DNA from: Euryarchaeota archaeon UBA346
Lineage (GTDB): Archaea; Thermoplasmatota; E2; DHVEG-1
Length of the DNA: 5,194 bases
Direction of reading: 5' to 3'
Assembly: GCA_002496355.1 (NCBI GenBank)
Contig: DAJP01000107.1
Coordinates: forward strand, 14,498 to 19,691
In this document: positions 1 to 5,194 of the stretch, in pieces
Layout: each line of letters opens with the position of its first letter
Numbering within the stretch: the stretch's first letter is position 1
The notes under the pieces: generated by a model
What the model saw: the letters and a program-made list of their open reading frames with translations, nothing else
Databases searched by the model: none
What the model was told of the DNA's origin: nothing
Position numbers and translations under genes: made by a program

Positions 1-375
1 CGACTCATTTCTAACGATCGAGAGCCATTCATGATACGCCACGTAAAGGAGCACGTACACACCGATGATGCAGACCACCGCGTTAAAAACATCTCCGCCC
101 TCGGAGAAATACAGAAAACTTGGCATGGTCGCCCAAAAGAATGTGAACAACCCCCAGCCTAGTATCTTCCACCAGCTTGCGATGCGTTTCTTCGGATAAA
201 AAAAACCTATCCCAAGGAAAATCAGACCAAGGAACAGCGGGATGAATGACATTTGTCGAGCAAAAGAGGAAGGAGGATAGGGGAACAGAATGTAACCGAC
301 GATCAGCATCACCGTCGGTATCAGGAAATACGAAAGGACGACCCATCGATTGGTTTTATCAGATGATGGTTCCAT
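1..375 (-). CDS. Multi-pass membrane protein, N-terminal part; possibly archaeosortase A-like (partial)
   Basis: The first 125 codons are in the window and the frame is open to the left edge, so the C-terminus is missing. The ATG at 375 follows GGAGA with a 9-base spacer; the other nearby ATG (385) hits a stop after eight codons. Four hydrophobic segments are visible at about residues 11-32, 43-60, 70-90 and 96-114, with a basic loop (KKR, 62-64) between the second and third. The spacing G73-W74, W81, P85, D95, N98 and then YHEW at 114-117 resembles, from memory, the N-terminal part of archaeosortase A, an integral-membrane transpeptidase that processes surface proteins with a C-terminal PGF sorting signal. 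The catalytic Cys, Arg and His lie in the part not seen, so this is only a suggestion. It is not a known hydrogenase or antiporter subunit. The 40-bp gap from the preceding operon allows either co-transcription or independent expression. Confidence 0.6.
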   Translation of the reverse strand, partial: MEPSSDKTNRWVVLSYFLIPTVMLIVGYILFPYPPSSFARQMSFIPLFLGLIFLGIGFFYPKKRIASWWKILGWGLFTFFWATMPSFLYFSEGGDVFNAVVCIIGVYVLLYVAYHEWLSIVRNES

Positions 376-415
376 GCTGTTTCATCTCCGGTATTCCGTG
401 AGGTGTTTAAGAGAG

Positions 416-1447
416 TTATGCGCTGCTGAAAAAATTCATTATCACGCCATCCCACATGACCAGGATGAGTCCGACGAGACTTACAAGCGTGAGTGGCACC
501 CAGTAGGTGTACACGATCTGGTCGATCTTGAGCCGTGCGATCGCGACACGGATCAAGGTCACGGAGAACAAGATGACCAAGAACACCTTGAACAGGAAGA
601 ACACGACGTCGATGACCATACCATCATAGGTACCAAGTCCGAGGAGAGTTGAGAGGTTGTACGGGAAGAACACGGCGACGATCAAGGAGGCCATCACCAC
701 GGTTTTCACCCCATCGGTCAGGTAGAACATCGCAAGATTTCTCCCAGAGTACTCAACCAGGAGTCCCCCGGCGATCTCGGTCTCCGCCTCAGCAGCATCA
801 AATGGTATCTTAGATAGCTCCGCTGGCGTCACCAGGAGTAATACCACAAGCAGAATGGCAAAACCGATAAAACCCAGTGGCCCTGACACCTGGTTCCACA
901 CCGGGGTTGCTACGATTGTGGAAAATGAGAACACTTGCGTCATCCCTTTTTGCAGCAGGTTCCAGGCGATCGAGACAATGAGAATAGCAAGAGGGAATTC
1001 ATAGGCGATCATGGTTGCCATCTCCCGCTGCGCCCCCACAATCGCATACGGGGAGCCAGAGGAAAAACCACCTATCACCAAACAGAGTGATGGAATAATG
1101 AGCAGATACAGGACCACGATTAAGTCCCCTGCGGTCGAGAACAAGGGAGGAAACCCACCCAATGGAAGATATATCAGGATAGAAATGGTCCCAATAAGGC
1201 CGACAAGCGGGATGAGGTTGAAGACCCAGGGGATCGCCTGATCCGGGACGATGTTTTCTTTGACGAACAATTTGGCGACATCTCTGAACGGTTGTCGTAA
1301 CGGTGGACCGATCCGGCCCTGCATATGGGCGGACAGCTTCCGGTCAATTCCTTTTAACATTAGACCAAAAAAGATGCCGAAGGCTGCTAGACCAAGGGAG
1401 CCAACGATGACACGGACAGCAACCTCTGAGAGAGCGGAGATATTCAA
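416..1447 (-). CDS. mbhM: NuoH/MbhM-like membrane subunit of a group 4 hydrogenase-type complex
   Basis: This 343-residue, roughly eight-helix protein belongs to the complex I subunit 1 (NuoH/HycD/MbhM) family, which anchors the peripheral redox arm to the membrane ion-pumping arm. Family signatures are clear: RKL..H.QGRIGPP at 36-49, GAQREMATMIAYE at 138-150, the acidic loop PFDAAEAETEIAGG at 215-228 followed by VEYSG at 231-235, and ARLKIDQ at 304-310. Complex I proteins usually have Pro-Arg where this has A304-R305; the ARL.IDQ form fits group 4 hydrogenases better than true NuoH. The start is TTG: the codon just before it is the TGA of the preceding gene in the same frame, and the first in-frame ATG (residue 30) would remove part of the first helix. 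A GGGGGTGAT ribosome site lies 8 bases upstream. It is the last operon gene here and ends in TAA. MbhJ/K/L/N partners do not follow it. Confidence 0.95.
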   Translation of the reverse strand: MNISALSEVAVRVIVGSLGLAAFGIFFGLMLKGIDRKLSAHMQGRIGPPLRQPFRDVAKLFVKENIVPDQAIPWVFNLIPLVGLIGTISILIYLPLGGFPPLFSTAGDLIVVLYLLIIPSLCLVIGGFSSGSPYAIVGAQREMATMIAYEFPLAILIVSIAWNLLQKGMTQVFSFSTIVATPVWNQVSGPLGFIGFAILLVVLLLVTPAELSKIPFDAAEAETEIAGGLLVEYSGRNLAMFYLTDGVKTVVMASLIVAVFFPYNLSTLLGLGTYDGMVIDVVFFLFKVFLVILFSVTLIRVAIARLKIDQIVYTYWVPLTLVSLVGLILVMWDGVIMNFFSSA

Positions 1448-1783
1448 TCACATCACCCCCATGATGAGGAACACCACCGCAAGGACAACGACAAACCACA
1501 GGATATAATCACTCGTGTTTCCTGTATGCATCTTCCGCAGAAGAGAATACAGGGATTTCATGCTGGTGGTAAAACCCCAATACAGGTTGCTTGCCTTGAC
1601 ATGCATCTCTTCGGGGCTGGTTTCTTTATTACCAGACAAGAATACCTTCGTCTGCTCGGTTCCCTTCTTATACGTGCTTTTGCCGAACCCTCGGATCCCA
1701 TAGAACAACAAGAAGAGAATGAACAGTGCAAGAACCCAGAGGACCGGATTCCAAAAACCACTCCCGCTCTCCAGTGAAAACAT
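1448..1783 (-). CDS. mbhI: MbhI-like hydrogenase membrane linker subunit
   Basis: The 111-residue protein has one hydrophobic helix near each end (about 11-30 and 92-111) and a hydrophilic, partly amphipathic middle. The NLYWGF (66-71) and HTG..SDYILWF (86-97) motifs, the length and the position straight after the antiporter-like subunit all match the MbhI family of membrane-bound hydrogenases. By family knowledge MbhI sits at the junction between the antiporter-like subunit and the hydrogenase membrane module; it has no redox cofactor. The ATG lies two bases after the MrpD stop, with GGGAGG 9 bases upstream. Its TGA stop is immediately followed, in the same frame, by the TTG start of the NuoH-like gene. 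MbhI is the best marker that this is an Mbh-type complex rather than a free-standing Mrp antiporter, since Mrp operons lack it. Confidence 0.85.
   Translation of the reverse strand: MFSLESGSGFWNPVLWVLALFILFLLFYGIRGFGKSTYKKGTEQTKVFLSGNKETSPEEMHVKASNLYWGFTTSMKSLYSLLRKMHTGNTSDYILWFVVVLAVVFLIMGVM
1452..1460 (-). promoter_or_regulatory. Ribosome binding site for the TTG start of the NuoH-like gene
   Basis: GGGGGTGAT lies inside the last codons of the MbhI-like gene, with 8 bases between GGGGG and the TTG. It differs by one base from the ideal GGAGGTGAT and is the main support for initiation at TTG. Confidence 0.7.
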
Positions 1784-1785
1784 GT

Positions 1786-3351
1786 CTAGAGACCTCCCAC
1801 GACCATGTTGATATACTGTGCATGATCCAACAGCGCGGTCGCCGCAGGTTTTACCAATGCATCAAGGAAGATGTTGGGGAACAATCCGATACAGACGGCC
1901 AAGGCTGCCAGAAACCCCATCGCCAGCAACATGCTTCGTGGAGCCTCTTTCACGTCTTTTAACTCTGGTAGCTCTGGTCCTAGAAATGCTGCATAGAAAA
2001 CCTTGATGAAAACTGCAAGTAGCAAAATACTTCCTAAGAGAGCGATGATGGAGAGGATCGGGTTCACCTGATAGACGGATTCGTAGATGAGGAACTTTGA
2101 TGTGAATCCGTTCAAGGGTGGCATCCCAGCGACCGCGAGTAATCCTATGATGAAAAAGACAGTGGTGTACTTCATGTTCCGTGCCAGACCACTGATATCA
2201 TCCAAAGACCGTTTCTTTGCCACAAAATAGATAGCTCCTGCGACAAGGAACAGCAGCCCGATATCAATCGCATCGTTCAAGATATGCAACACACCTCCTT
2301 GTAATGCGACCGTTGCATACGTTGTCCCAAGGGCAGCAATCGATGTCCCGATGGCTAAGAACATATACCCAATCTCTGCAACCGCGGCATAGGCGATCAA
2401 TCGAAGAAGATCGGTCTGTATCAGGGCCATGATCACACCGATAAGGATCGAGACGATGGCTAACGCAATCAGTATCCAGCCGATGATCAAATGCGCCGGG
2501 AGAGAAAACCTCAAGGGAGTTGTTAACACATTCCCATACATGGTGAAGATCACTCGAAGAATCCCATAGAAACTTGCCAGGGTCGCACTCATGATGAGAA
2601 GGACGATGGATGGTGGAGTACGCCCATATGAGTCAGGTATCCACATATGCATCGGAGCAAGCCCTGCTTTCATCCCAAGAGACACGAGAAGGAGCACCAA
2701 AATGATTTTATCTAAAAAACTGAACTGTAACAGATGCGCAAGGGTCGCGATGTTCAATGCATTATACTGCGCGTAGAGCAGCCCTATAGCGAACAGAACA
2801 AAGAGCGCACCAATCGAGCTGACTACGATATACTTGAAGGCGGCTTCTAAGGCTTCTCCTTCTTCGACCCAGAATGCGATGAGCGCACAGGAAGCGATAC
2901 AGGATATCTCAAGGAACACAAAGAAATTGAAGATATCCCCGGTCAACTCCATCCCAAGAGCACTGGTGGTCACCAGCAGCAGAAGCGTGTAGTACTTGTC
3001 TAACCCATCCTGCTTCTGGAGAAACGACCAGGAGTAGATGACTGCGATACCTGCAAGCATCACCGTGATGATCGCCATGAACATCCCCATGCTATCGACC
3101 TCAAAGAGGATACGCACCAGGGGAACACTCAGGTTCTTCGCACCAAAGACGTAGACCCGTGAACCATGTGACAACACATCGGAAGCAAGCAGACCGATGA
3201 AACAACCAGTCACACCCAACATGACCAATGCAAAAATATCTCGAATTCTTGGGCTGATTCGACCCACCAATGGTACGAGAAACGCACTCAACAGCGGCGT
3301 CGCGATCACTAGAGCCGGAGAGTGAGCCAGGAGGGTTTCAAGAAACGTCAT
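1786..3351 (-). CDS. mrpD: MrpD/MbhH-type antiporter-like proton-translocating subunit
   Basis: The 521-residue protein, with about 14 hydrophobic segments, belongs to the NuoL/M/N-MrpD family and is the main proton channel of the complex. Expected channel residues are present: E148 in FFVFLEIS, K228 and H235 in GMKAGLAPMHMW, and K419 in GFTSKF. H356 lies in the LHILNDAIDIGLLF stretch. There the lysine that relatives usually carry a few residues after the H/D pair appears to be isoleucine (I364), with acidic residues at 360 and 363. Length is normal (about 490-520). The ATG at 3351 overlaps the previous stop as ATGA, with AAGGAGG 8 bases upstream. The gene ends in TAG, two bases before the MbhI-like gene. 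Only one large antiporter-like subunit is seen, as in Mbh; Mbx/Mbs complexes carry two. The downstream MbhI and NuoH-like genes point to MbhH rather than an Mrp-only MrpD. Confidence 0.95.
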   Translation of the reverse strand: MTFLETLLAHSPALVIATPLLSAFLVPLVGRISPRIRDIFALVMLGVTGCFIGLLASDVLSHGSRVYVFGAKNLSVPLVRILFEVDSMGMFMAIITVMLAGIAVIYSWSFLQKQDGLDKYYTLLLLVTTSALGMELTGDIFNFFVFLEISCIASCALIAFWVEEGEALEAAFKYIVVSSIGALFVLFAIGLLYAQYNALNIATLAHLLQFSFLDKIILVLLLVSLGMKAGLAPMHMWIPDSYGRTPPSIVLLIMSATLASFYGILRVIFTMYGNVLTTPLRFSLPAHLIIGWILIALAIVSILIGVIMALIQTDLLRLIAYAAVAEIGYMFLAIGTSIAALGTTYATVALQGGVLHILNDAIDIGLLFLVAGAIYFVAKKRSLDDISGLARNMKYTTVFFIIGLLAVAGMPPLNGFTSKFLIYESVYQVNPILSIIALLGSILLLAVFIKVFYAAFLGPELPELKDVKEAPRSMLLAMGFLAALAVCIGLFPNIFLDALVKPAATALLDHAQYINMVVGGL

Positions 3352-3707
3352 TCCTTCAGCCTCCTTATCTTCTGCACATCAAGTGTGCCATATTTCCTAT
3401 AGATGTGCATCACCAGGGAAAGCATTAATGCAAGGACCGCGACACCAATGACGATGCTGGTGAGCGTGAGCGCTTGGGGGACAGGCAAGACCATTTCTTC
3501 AGGATAAGTCGTACCTGGGGGGAGACTTGTGAAAATCGGTGCGACCCCACCATCACGGTACCCTAAGATGATCAAAAAAAGGTTCACCCCGCTTTCAATG
3601 ATAGAGATCCCGATGACGATTTTAATAAGGTTACGTCGGAACAGGATCGGGTATAATCCAATGAGGATCATGGCGACGACACCGATATACGGGATGTATT
3701 CAATCAT
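3348..3707 (-). CDS. mrpC: MrpC/MbhG-like (NuoK-type) subunit
   Basis: The 119-residue, three-helix protein belongs to the MnhC/NuoK family, which sits beside the large antiporter subunit and forms part of its ion path. Signatures are NLIKIVIGISIIESGVNL at 26-43 and PVPQALTLTSIVIG at 75-88. A loop of about 25 residues, GYRDGGVAPIFTS and onward from residue 49, separates helices 2 and 3. The usual (V)DPLPQAL motif reads VLPVPQAL here, so the aspartate is missing. I place the start at the ATG at 3707, which overlaps the MrpB stop as TGATG and has GGAG exactly 8 bases upstream. A GTG three codons earlier (3716) would share a base with that ribosome site and is unlikely. The C-terminus (RKYGTLDVQKIRRLKE) is basic and probably cytoplasmic. 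The TGA stop overlaps the MrpD start. Confidence 0.92.
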   Translation of the reverse strand: MIEYIPYIGVVAMILIGLYPILFRRNLIKIVIGISIIESGVNLFLIILGYRDGGVAPIFTSLPPGTTYPEEMVLPVPQALTLTSIVIGVAVLALMLSLVMHIYRKYGTLDVQKIRRLKE

Positions 3708-4180
3708 CAGCCCCACTCCTTTGTACTACTTGCATAGGCCATGACCAGAACAATGACGAACAAACCAGCGATGACTTTCACCCCAACAGCGAAATTCATC
3801 AACGGGAGAACCCCCCCGGTGTTGAAATCAGCAAGGGTCGAACCGGTCGCGGGTGTTGTCCCAAAAAGCGATCCGGAACCAGCCAGGAAGTTACCGAAAA
3901 ACACCGCACTAAACATGAGTCCGAGAAATGCTATTGTGATAAAACCAATCGCACCAAGGCTCTCAAACGCAGCAAGCCGTTTGTCTTTAATGCGGTCGAA
4001 CACCCAGGAAGAGCCATAGGCGACGAGGAGAAGAGCGCATCCGGATACCACGATCGCGCCACCTTGGAAGCCACCACCAGGCGTCAGATGACCATGGGCG
4101 ATGACGTACAAACCGAAAATCATGGTGAACGGGAAGAGGATATTCGCGGTTGTTTTCACGATCTTCGTCATCTCGCTCAA
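3707..4180 (-). CDS. mrpB: MrpB/MbhF-like (MnhB domain) subunit
   Basis: The 157-residue, four-helix membrane protein has an MnhB domain. The diagnostic motif HGHLTPGGGFQGGAI is at 29-43, following a hydrophobic first helix. A Gly/Ser/Thr-rich segment at about 101-122 precedes the last helix and makes the protein slightly longer than many MnhB proteins (about 140-150). By homology to the Pyrococcus Mbh structure, this subunit belongs with the MrpE, F and G homologues in the presumed sodium-translocating unit. The start is TTG at 4180, overlapping the preceding stop as TTGA and placed 8 bases after GGAGG in a GGAGGGTGA ribosome site. An internal ATG at residue 4 (4171) would have a 17-base spacer and is less likely. 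The TGA stop overlaps the next ATG. Confidence 0.93.
   Translation of the reverse strand: MSEMTKIVKTTANILFPFTMIFGLYVIAHGHLTPGGGFQGGAIVVSGCALLLVAYGSSWVFDRIKDKRLAAFESLGAIGFITIAFLGLMFSAVFFGNFLAGSGSLFGTTPATGSTLADFNTGGVLPLMNFAVGVKVIAGLFVIVLVMAYASSTKEWG
3716..3719 (-). promoter_or_regulatory. Ribosome binding site deciding the mrpC start
   Basis: GGAG, preceded by AAA, lies 8 bases before the ATG at 3707. Its last G is the first base of the alternative GTG, which argues against that longer start. Confidence 0.65.
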
Positions 4181-4449
4181 TGTCTCACCCTCCGGAAAAT
4201 GAGAAGCACACCGGTGACAGCGGAAAATAAAATCGTCGCCTCACCAAGAGTATCGAACCCTCGATAATCAAATACCACGGACGTCACCCCGTTCTGCGTC
4301 CCTGTTTCGTTTTGGGTGTGGGTGATGATATAATCATCCATTTGGGCCTGTCCGGGATCTCCAAATGGATGAATCAGTAAGACGCTGAAGAGGAAAAACA
4401 CCGCAACAATACCCAGAACAAGGGCACCAGCGATAATTCTTTTCTCCAT
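4177..4449 (-). CDS. mbhE: MbhE-like subunit (equivalent to the MrpA C-terminal region)
   Basis: The 90-residue protein has an N-terminal helix (about 5-26), an extramembrane loop and a C-terminal helix (about 70-86). The motif string HPFG.P (27-32), ETG (48-50), N53-G-V-T, and DYRGFDTLGEA (61-71) identifies the MbhE / MrpA-C-terminal family. In Mrp antiporters this region is fused to the large MrpA protein; in Mbh-type operons it is a separate gene, as here. It is expected to pair with the DUF4040 subunit encoded just upstream in the operon. I place the start at the ATG at 4449 because GGAGG lies 9 bases upstream. An ATG three codons earlier (4458) directly abuts GGAGG with no spacer. The TGA stop overlaps the TTG of the MrpB gene. 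Confidence 0.88.
   Translation of the reverse strand: MEKRIIAGALVLGIVAVFFLFSVLLIHPFGDPGQAQMDDYIITHTQNETGTQNGVTSVVFDYRGFDTLGEATILFSAVTGVLLIFRRVRH
4185..4193 (-). promoter_or_regulatory. Ribosome binding site fixing the TTG start of mrpB
   Basis: GGAGGGTGA lies within the end of the MbhE-like gene. The spacer from GGAGG to TTG is 8 bases, against 17 to the nearest ATG, so it favours the TTG. Confidence 0.7.
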
Positions 4450-4450
4450 G

Positions 4451-4705
4451 TTATTCATCCTCCATTCGCTTGGTTCCTCTGATGGCGATGATGATGATAG
4501 CGGTCGTCAGACACGCGCCGACACCAGCTTGTGCGATGGCGACATCAGGAGCCTGCAGTAGAAAGAACTCCAGGGAGAGCAACAGGCTCATTGCCGCTAA
4601 TGCGACTGTGGCAGCTAACAAATCACGTAACAGGACGGTGACAATCGAAGCGATAATCAGAAGGAGTATGACTAAAGTATTGATGATCAGGAACTCGATT
4701 CCCAT
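4451..4705 (-). CDS. mbhD: MbhD-like subunit (DUF4040, MrpA/MbhD domain)
   Basis: The small 84-residue, three-helix protein belongs to the DUF4040 family, the stand-alone equivalent of a domain near the MrpA C-terminus. Its signature is LLQAPDVAIAQAGVGACLTTA at about 49-69, between helices 2 and 3. Relatives commonly read APDVA.TEA.VG, so the Thr-Glu pair appears as A58-Q59 here. In Mbh-type complexes it lies next to MbhE and the NuoK-like subunit in the proton-translocating part. The ATG at 4705 is chosen because AGGTGA lies 5 bases upstream, equal to an 8-base spacing from the usual GGAGG position. A GTG at 4714 would add three residues but has only a weak ribosome site. The TAA stop falls just before the MbhE start, and the tail RGTKRMEDE is charged. 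Confidence 0.9.
   Translation of the reverse strand: MGIEFLIINTLVILLLIIASIVTVLLRDLLAATVALAAMSLLLSLEFFLLQAPDVAIAQAGVGACLTTAIIIIAIRGTKRMEDE
4459..4463 (-). promoter_or_regulatory. Ribosome binding site deciding the mbhE start
   Basis: GGAGG lies at the 3' end of the DUF4040 gene, 9 bases before the ATG at 4449. It directly touches the alternative ATG at 4458, which therefore has no usable spacer. Confidence 0.65.
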
Positions 4706-4706
4706 C

Positions 4707-5093
4707 TTAGTCACCTGCTTTCTCAGATGTTGTTTTTTTCTCTGTTTGTTTTTCTGCTAACTCATCTATGACGGCTCCCACTGGTTGAACACCGCTCCGA
4801 TGGGCAGCTCGAGCTATCGCATGCGCCCCCACCGGGTTTGTCAGAAGAATCGCTATCAGGGCAGCTGCTGAATGGATCGCCAGCACGGACCCATTGGTAT
4901 CGTTCTCCCACCACAGGTTCAAACCGATGAGCACCACCGATCCGATAAGGAAGATCGACCCGAAGGTCGTACATTTTGTTCCTGCATGCAACCGTGTGTA
5001 CACATCAGGGAATCGTAGCAGCCCGACGCCTGCGAGCAGGTTGAAGAACAGACCGATCCCGATGAACACAAAGATGAGGATATCCAGGATCAT
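4707..5093 (-). CDS. mrpG: MrpG/MbhC-like antiporter subunit
   Basis: The 128-residue protein has three hydrophobic helices (about 3-25, 43-60 and 70-85) and a hydrophilic, Lys/Glu/Thr-rich tail from about residue 103. The MnhG/PhaG signature LRFPDVYTRLHAGTK at 26-40 is intact, and TNPVGAHAIARAAHRSG at 85-101 matches the conserved end of the domain. Together with the MrpE, F and B homologues this subunit forms the presumed Na+ part of Mrp and Mbh complexes. The ATG overlaps the MrpF stop as TGATG and has a GGCGGTGAG ribosome site 9 bases upstream. The TAA stop overlaps the chosen ATG of the DUF4040 gene by one base. Nothing appears truncated. Confidence 0.94.
   Translation of the reverse strand: MILDILIFVFIGIGLFFNLLAGVGLLRFPDVYTRLHAGTKCTTFGSIFLIGSVVLIGLNLWWENDTNGSVLAIHSAAALIAILLTNPVGAHAIARAAHRSGVQPVGAVIDELAEKQTEKKTTSEKAGD
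4711..4716 (-). promoter_or_regulatory. Ribosome binding site deciding the mbhD start
   Basis: AGGTGA lies at the end of mrpG, 5 bases before the ATG at 4705. It pairs with the TCACC part of the 16S tail and overlaps the alternative GTG at 4714. Confidence 0.55.
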
Positions 5094-5194
5094 CAGAACT
5101 CACCGCCCTCAAGGTACTTGGCGATGAACAATGTGGAGATGAACGACAGCAGCGCATAAACGATAGCGACATCAATGTAGATAACCTCCTGATA
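5093..5194 (-). CDS. mrpF: MrpF/MbhB-like antiporter subunit, C-terminal end (partial)
   Basis: Only the last 33 codons and the TGA stop are present; the N-terminus lies beyond the right edge. The visible peptide contains YIDVAIVYALLSFISTLF followed by IAKYLEGGEF. This is the third helix and typical end of MrpF (MnhF/PhaF), whose family ends with a D.A.V.ALLSF.....AKYLE-type pattern. The frame is open to the edge and the stop overlaps the MrpG ATG by one base (TGATG). F directly before G is the order in both Mrp and Mbh operons, and an MrpE/MbhA homologue would be expected next, to the right. MrpF is part of the ion-exchanging membrane unit. Confidence 0.88.
   Translation of the reverse strand, partial: YQEVIYIDVAIVYALLSFISTLFIAKYLEGGEF

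Larger units (their letters stand above)
416..5194 (-). other. Mbh/Mbx-type membrane-arm operon (order F-G-D-E-B-C-D-I-H, partial)
   Basis: Nine consecutive minus-strand genes overlap by up to 4 bases or are separated by at most 2, each with its own ribosome site inside the preceding gene. This indicates one transcript with coupled translation and suits subunits needed in equal amounts. The promoter must lie right of the window. No clear terminator (hairpin or long T-run) follows the NuoH-like gene in the 40-bp gap. Confidence 0.85.

Noticed and set aside
83..346. Minus-strand 87-residue open frame
   Set aside because: It is out of frame with the 375-to-1 gene, which has the ribosome site, membrane helices and uninterrupted frame.
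376..415. Promoter (TTAAACA as a TATA box) in the 40-bp gap
   Set aside because: A start site about 25 bases downstream of this element would fall after the GGAGA ribosome site and leave it untranscribed. The match is weak in a short gap.
350..652. Plus-strand 100-residue open frame rich in Asp, Glu and His
   Set aside because: It is antisense to the well-conserved 3' end of the NuoH-like gene. The composition is what one expects opposite hydrophobic codons, and it matches no family I know.
1786..1788. TAG stop of mrpD as a possible pyrrolysine codon
   Set aside because: Read-through gives a frame unlike any known family, overlapping the real MbhI-like gene in another frame. The protein already has full family length.
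416..5194. A free-standing Mrp Na+/H+ antiporter, or a true complex I
   Set aside because: There is no full-length MrpA, and MbhI- and NuoH-like genes are present, which Mrp operons lack. Complex I lacks MrpB, F and G homologues.

Overview
The window is almost wall-to-wall coding on the minus strand. It holds the middle and end of an operon for a membrane-bound, ion-translocating respiratory complex of the Mbh/Mbx type, that is, a group 4 [NiFe]-hydrogenase or a relative built on an Mrp Na+/H+ antiporter core. An archaeon is the best guess, probably a euryarchaeote. The separate DUF4040, MbhE-like and MbhI-like genes in this order match the Thermococcales-style mbh layout. The starts (ATG, plus two TTG) sit behind strong GGAGG-type ribosome sites, and the last gene resembles the start of an archaeosortase. 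Some thermophilic bacteria carry similar clusters, so the domain is inferred rather than proven.

In transcription order (right to left) the genes are: the MrpF C-terminus (cut by the right edge), MrpG, a DUF4040/MbhD-like subunit, an MbhE-like subunit, MrpB, MrpC, MrpD (the large antiporter-like subunit), an MbhI-like linker subunit and a NuoH/MbhM-like subunit. In P. furiosus nomenclature these are mbhB-C-D-E-F-G-H-I-M. Junctions overlap (TTGA, TGATG, ATGA) or are separated by no more than 2 bases, so this is one translationally coupled transcript. After a 40-bp gap a new membrane protein begins and runs off the left edge. Its first 125 residues have four predicted membrane segments and a GW...W...P...D..N pattern reminiscent of archaeosortase A.

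Together the Mrp-derived subunits would form the Na+/H+-exchanging arm. MbhI and the NuoH-like protein would join it to a peripheral electron-transfer arm. That arm (NuoB-, NuoC-, NuoD- and NuoI-like subunits, MbhJ/K/L/N) is not in the window. In the Thermococcales mbh order, J, K and L come between I and M, and N follows M. Here M follows I directly and an unrelated gene follows M. The redox genes must lie to the right of the window or elsewhere, or be absent, so hydrogenase activity cannot be claimed from this sequence.

No RNA gene, mobile element, CRISPR array or repeat was seen. No gene-free stretch exceeds 40 bases.
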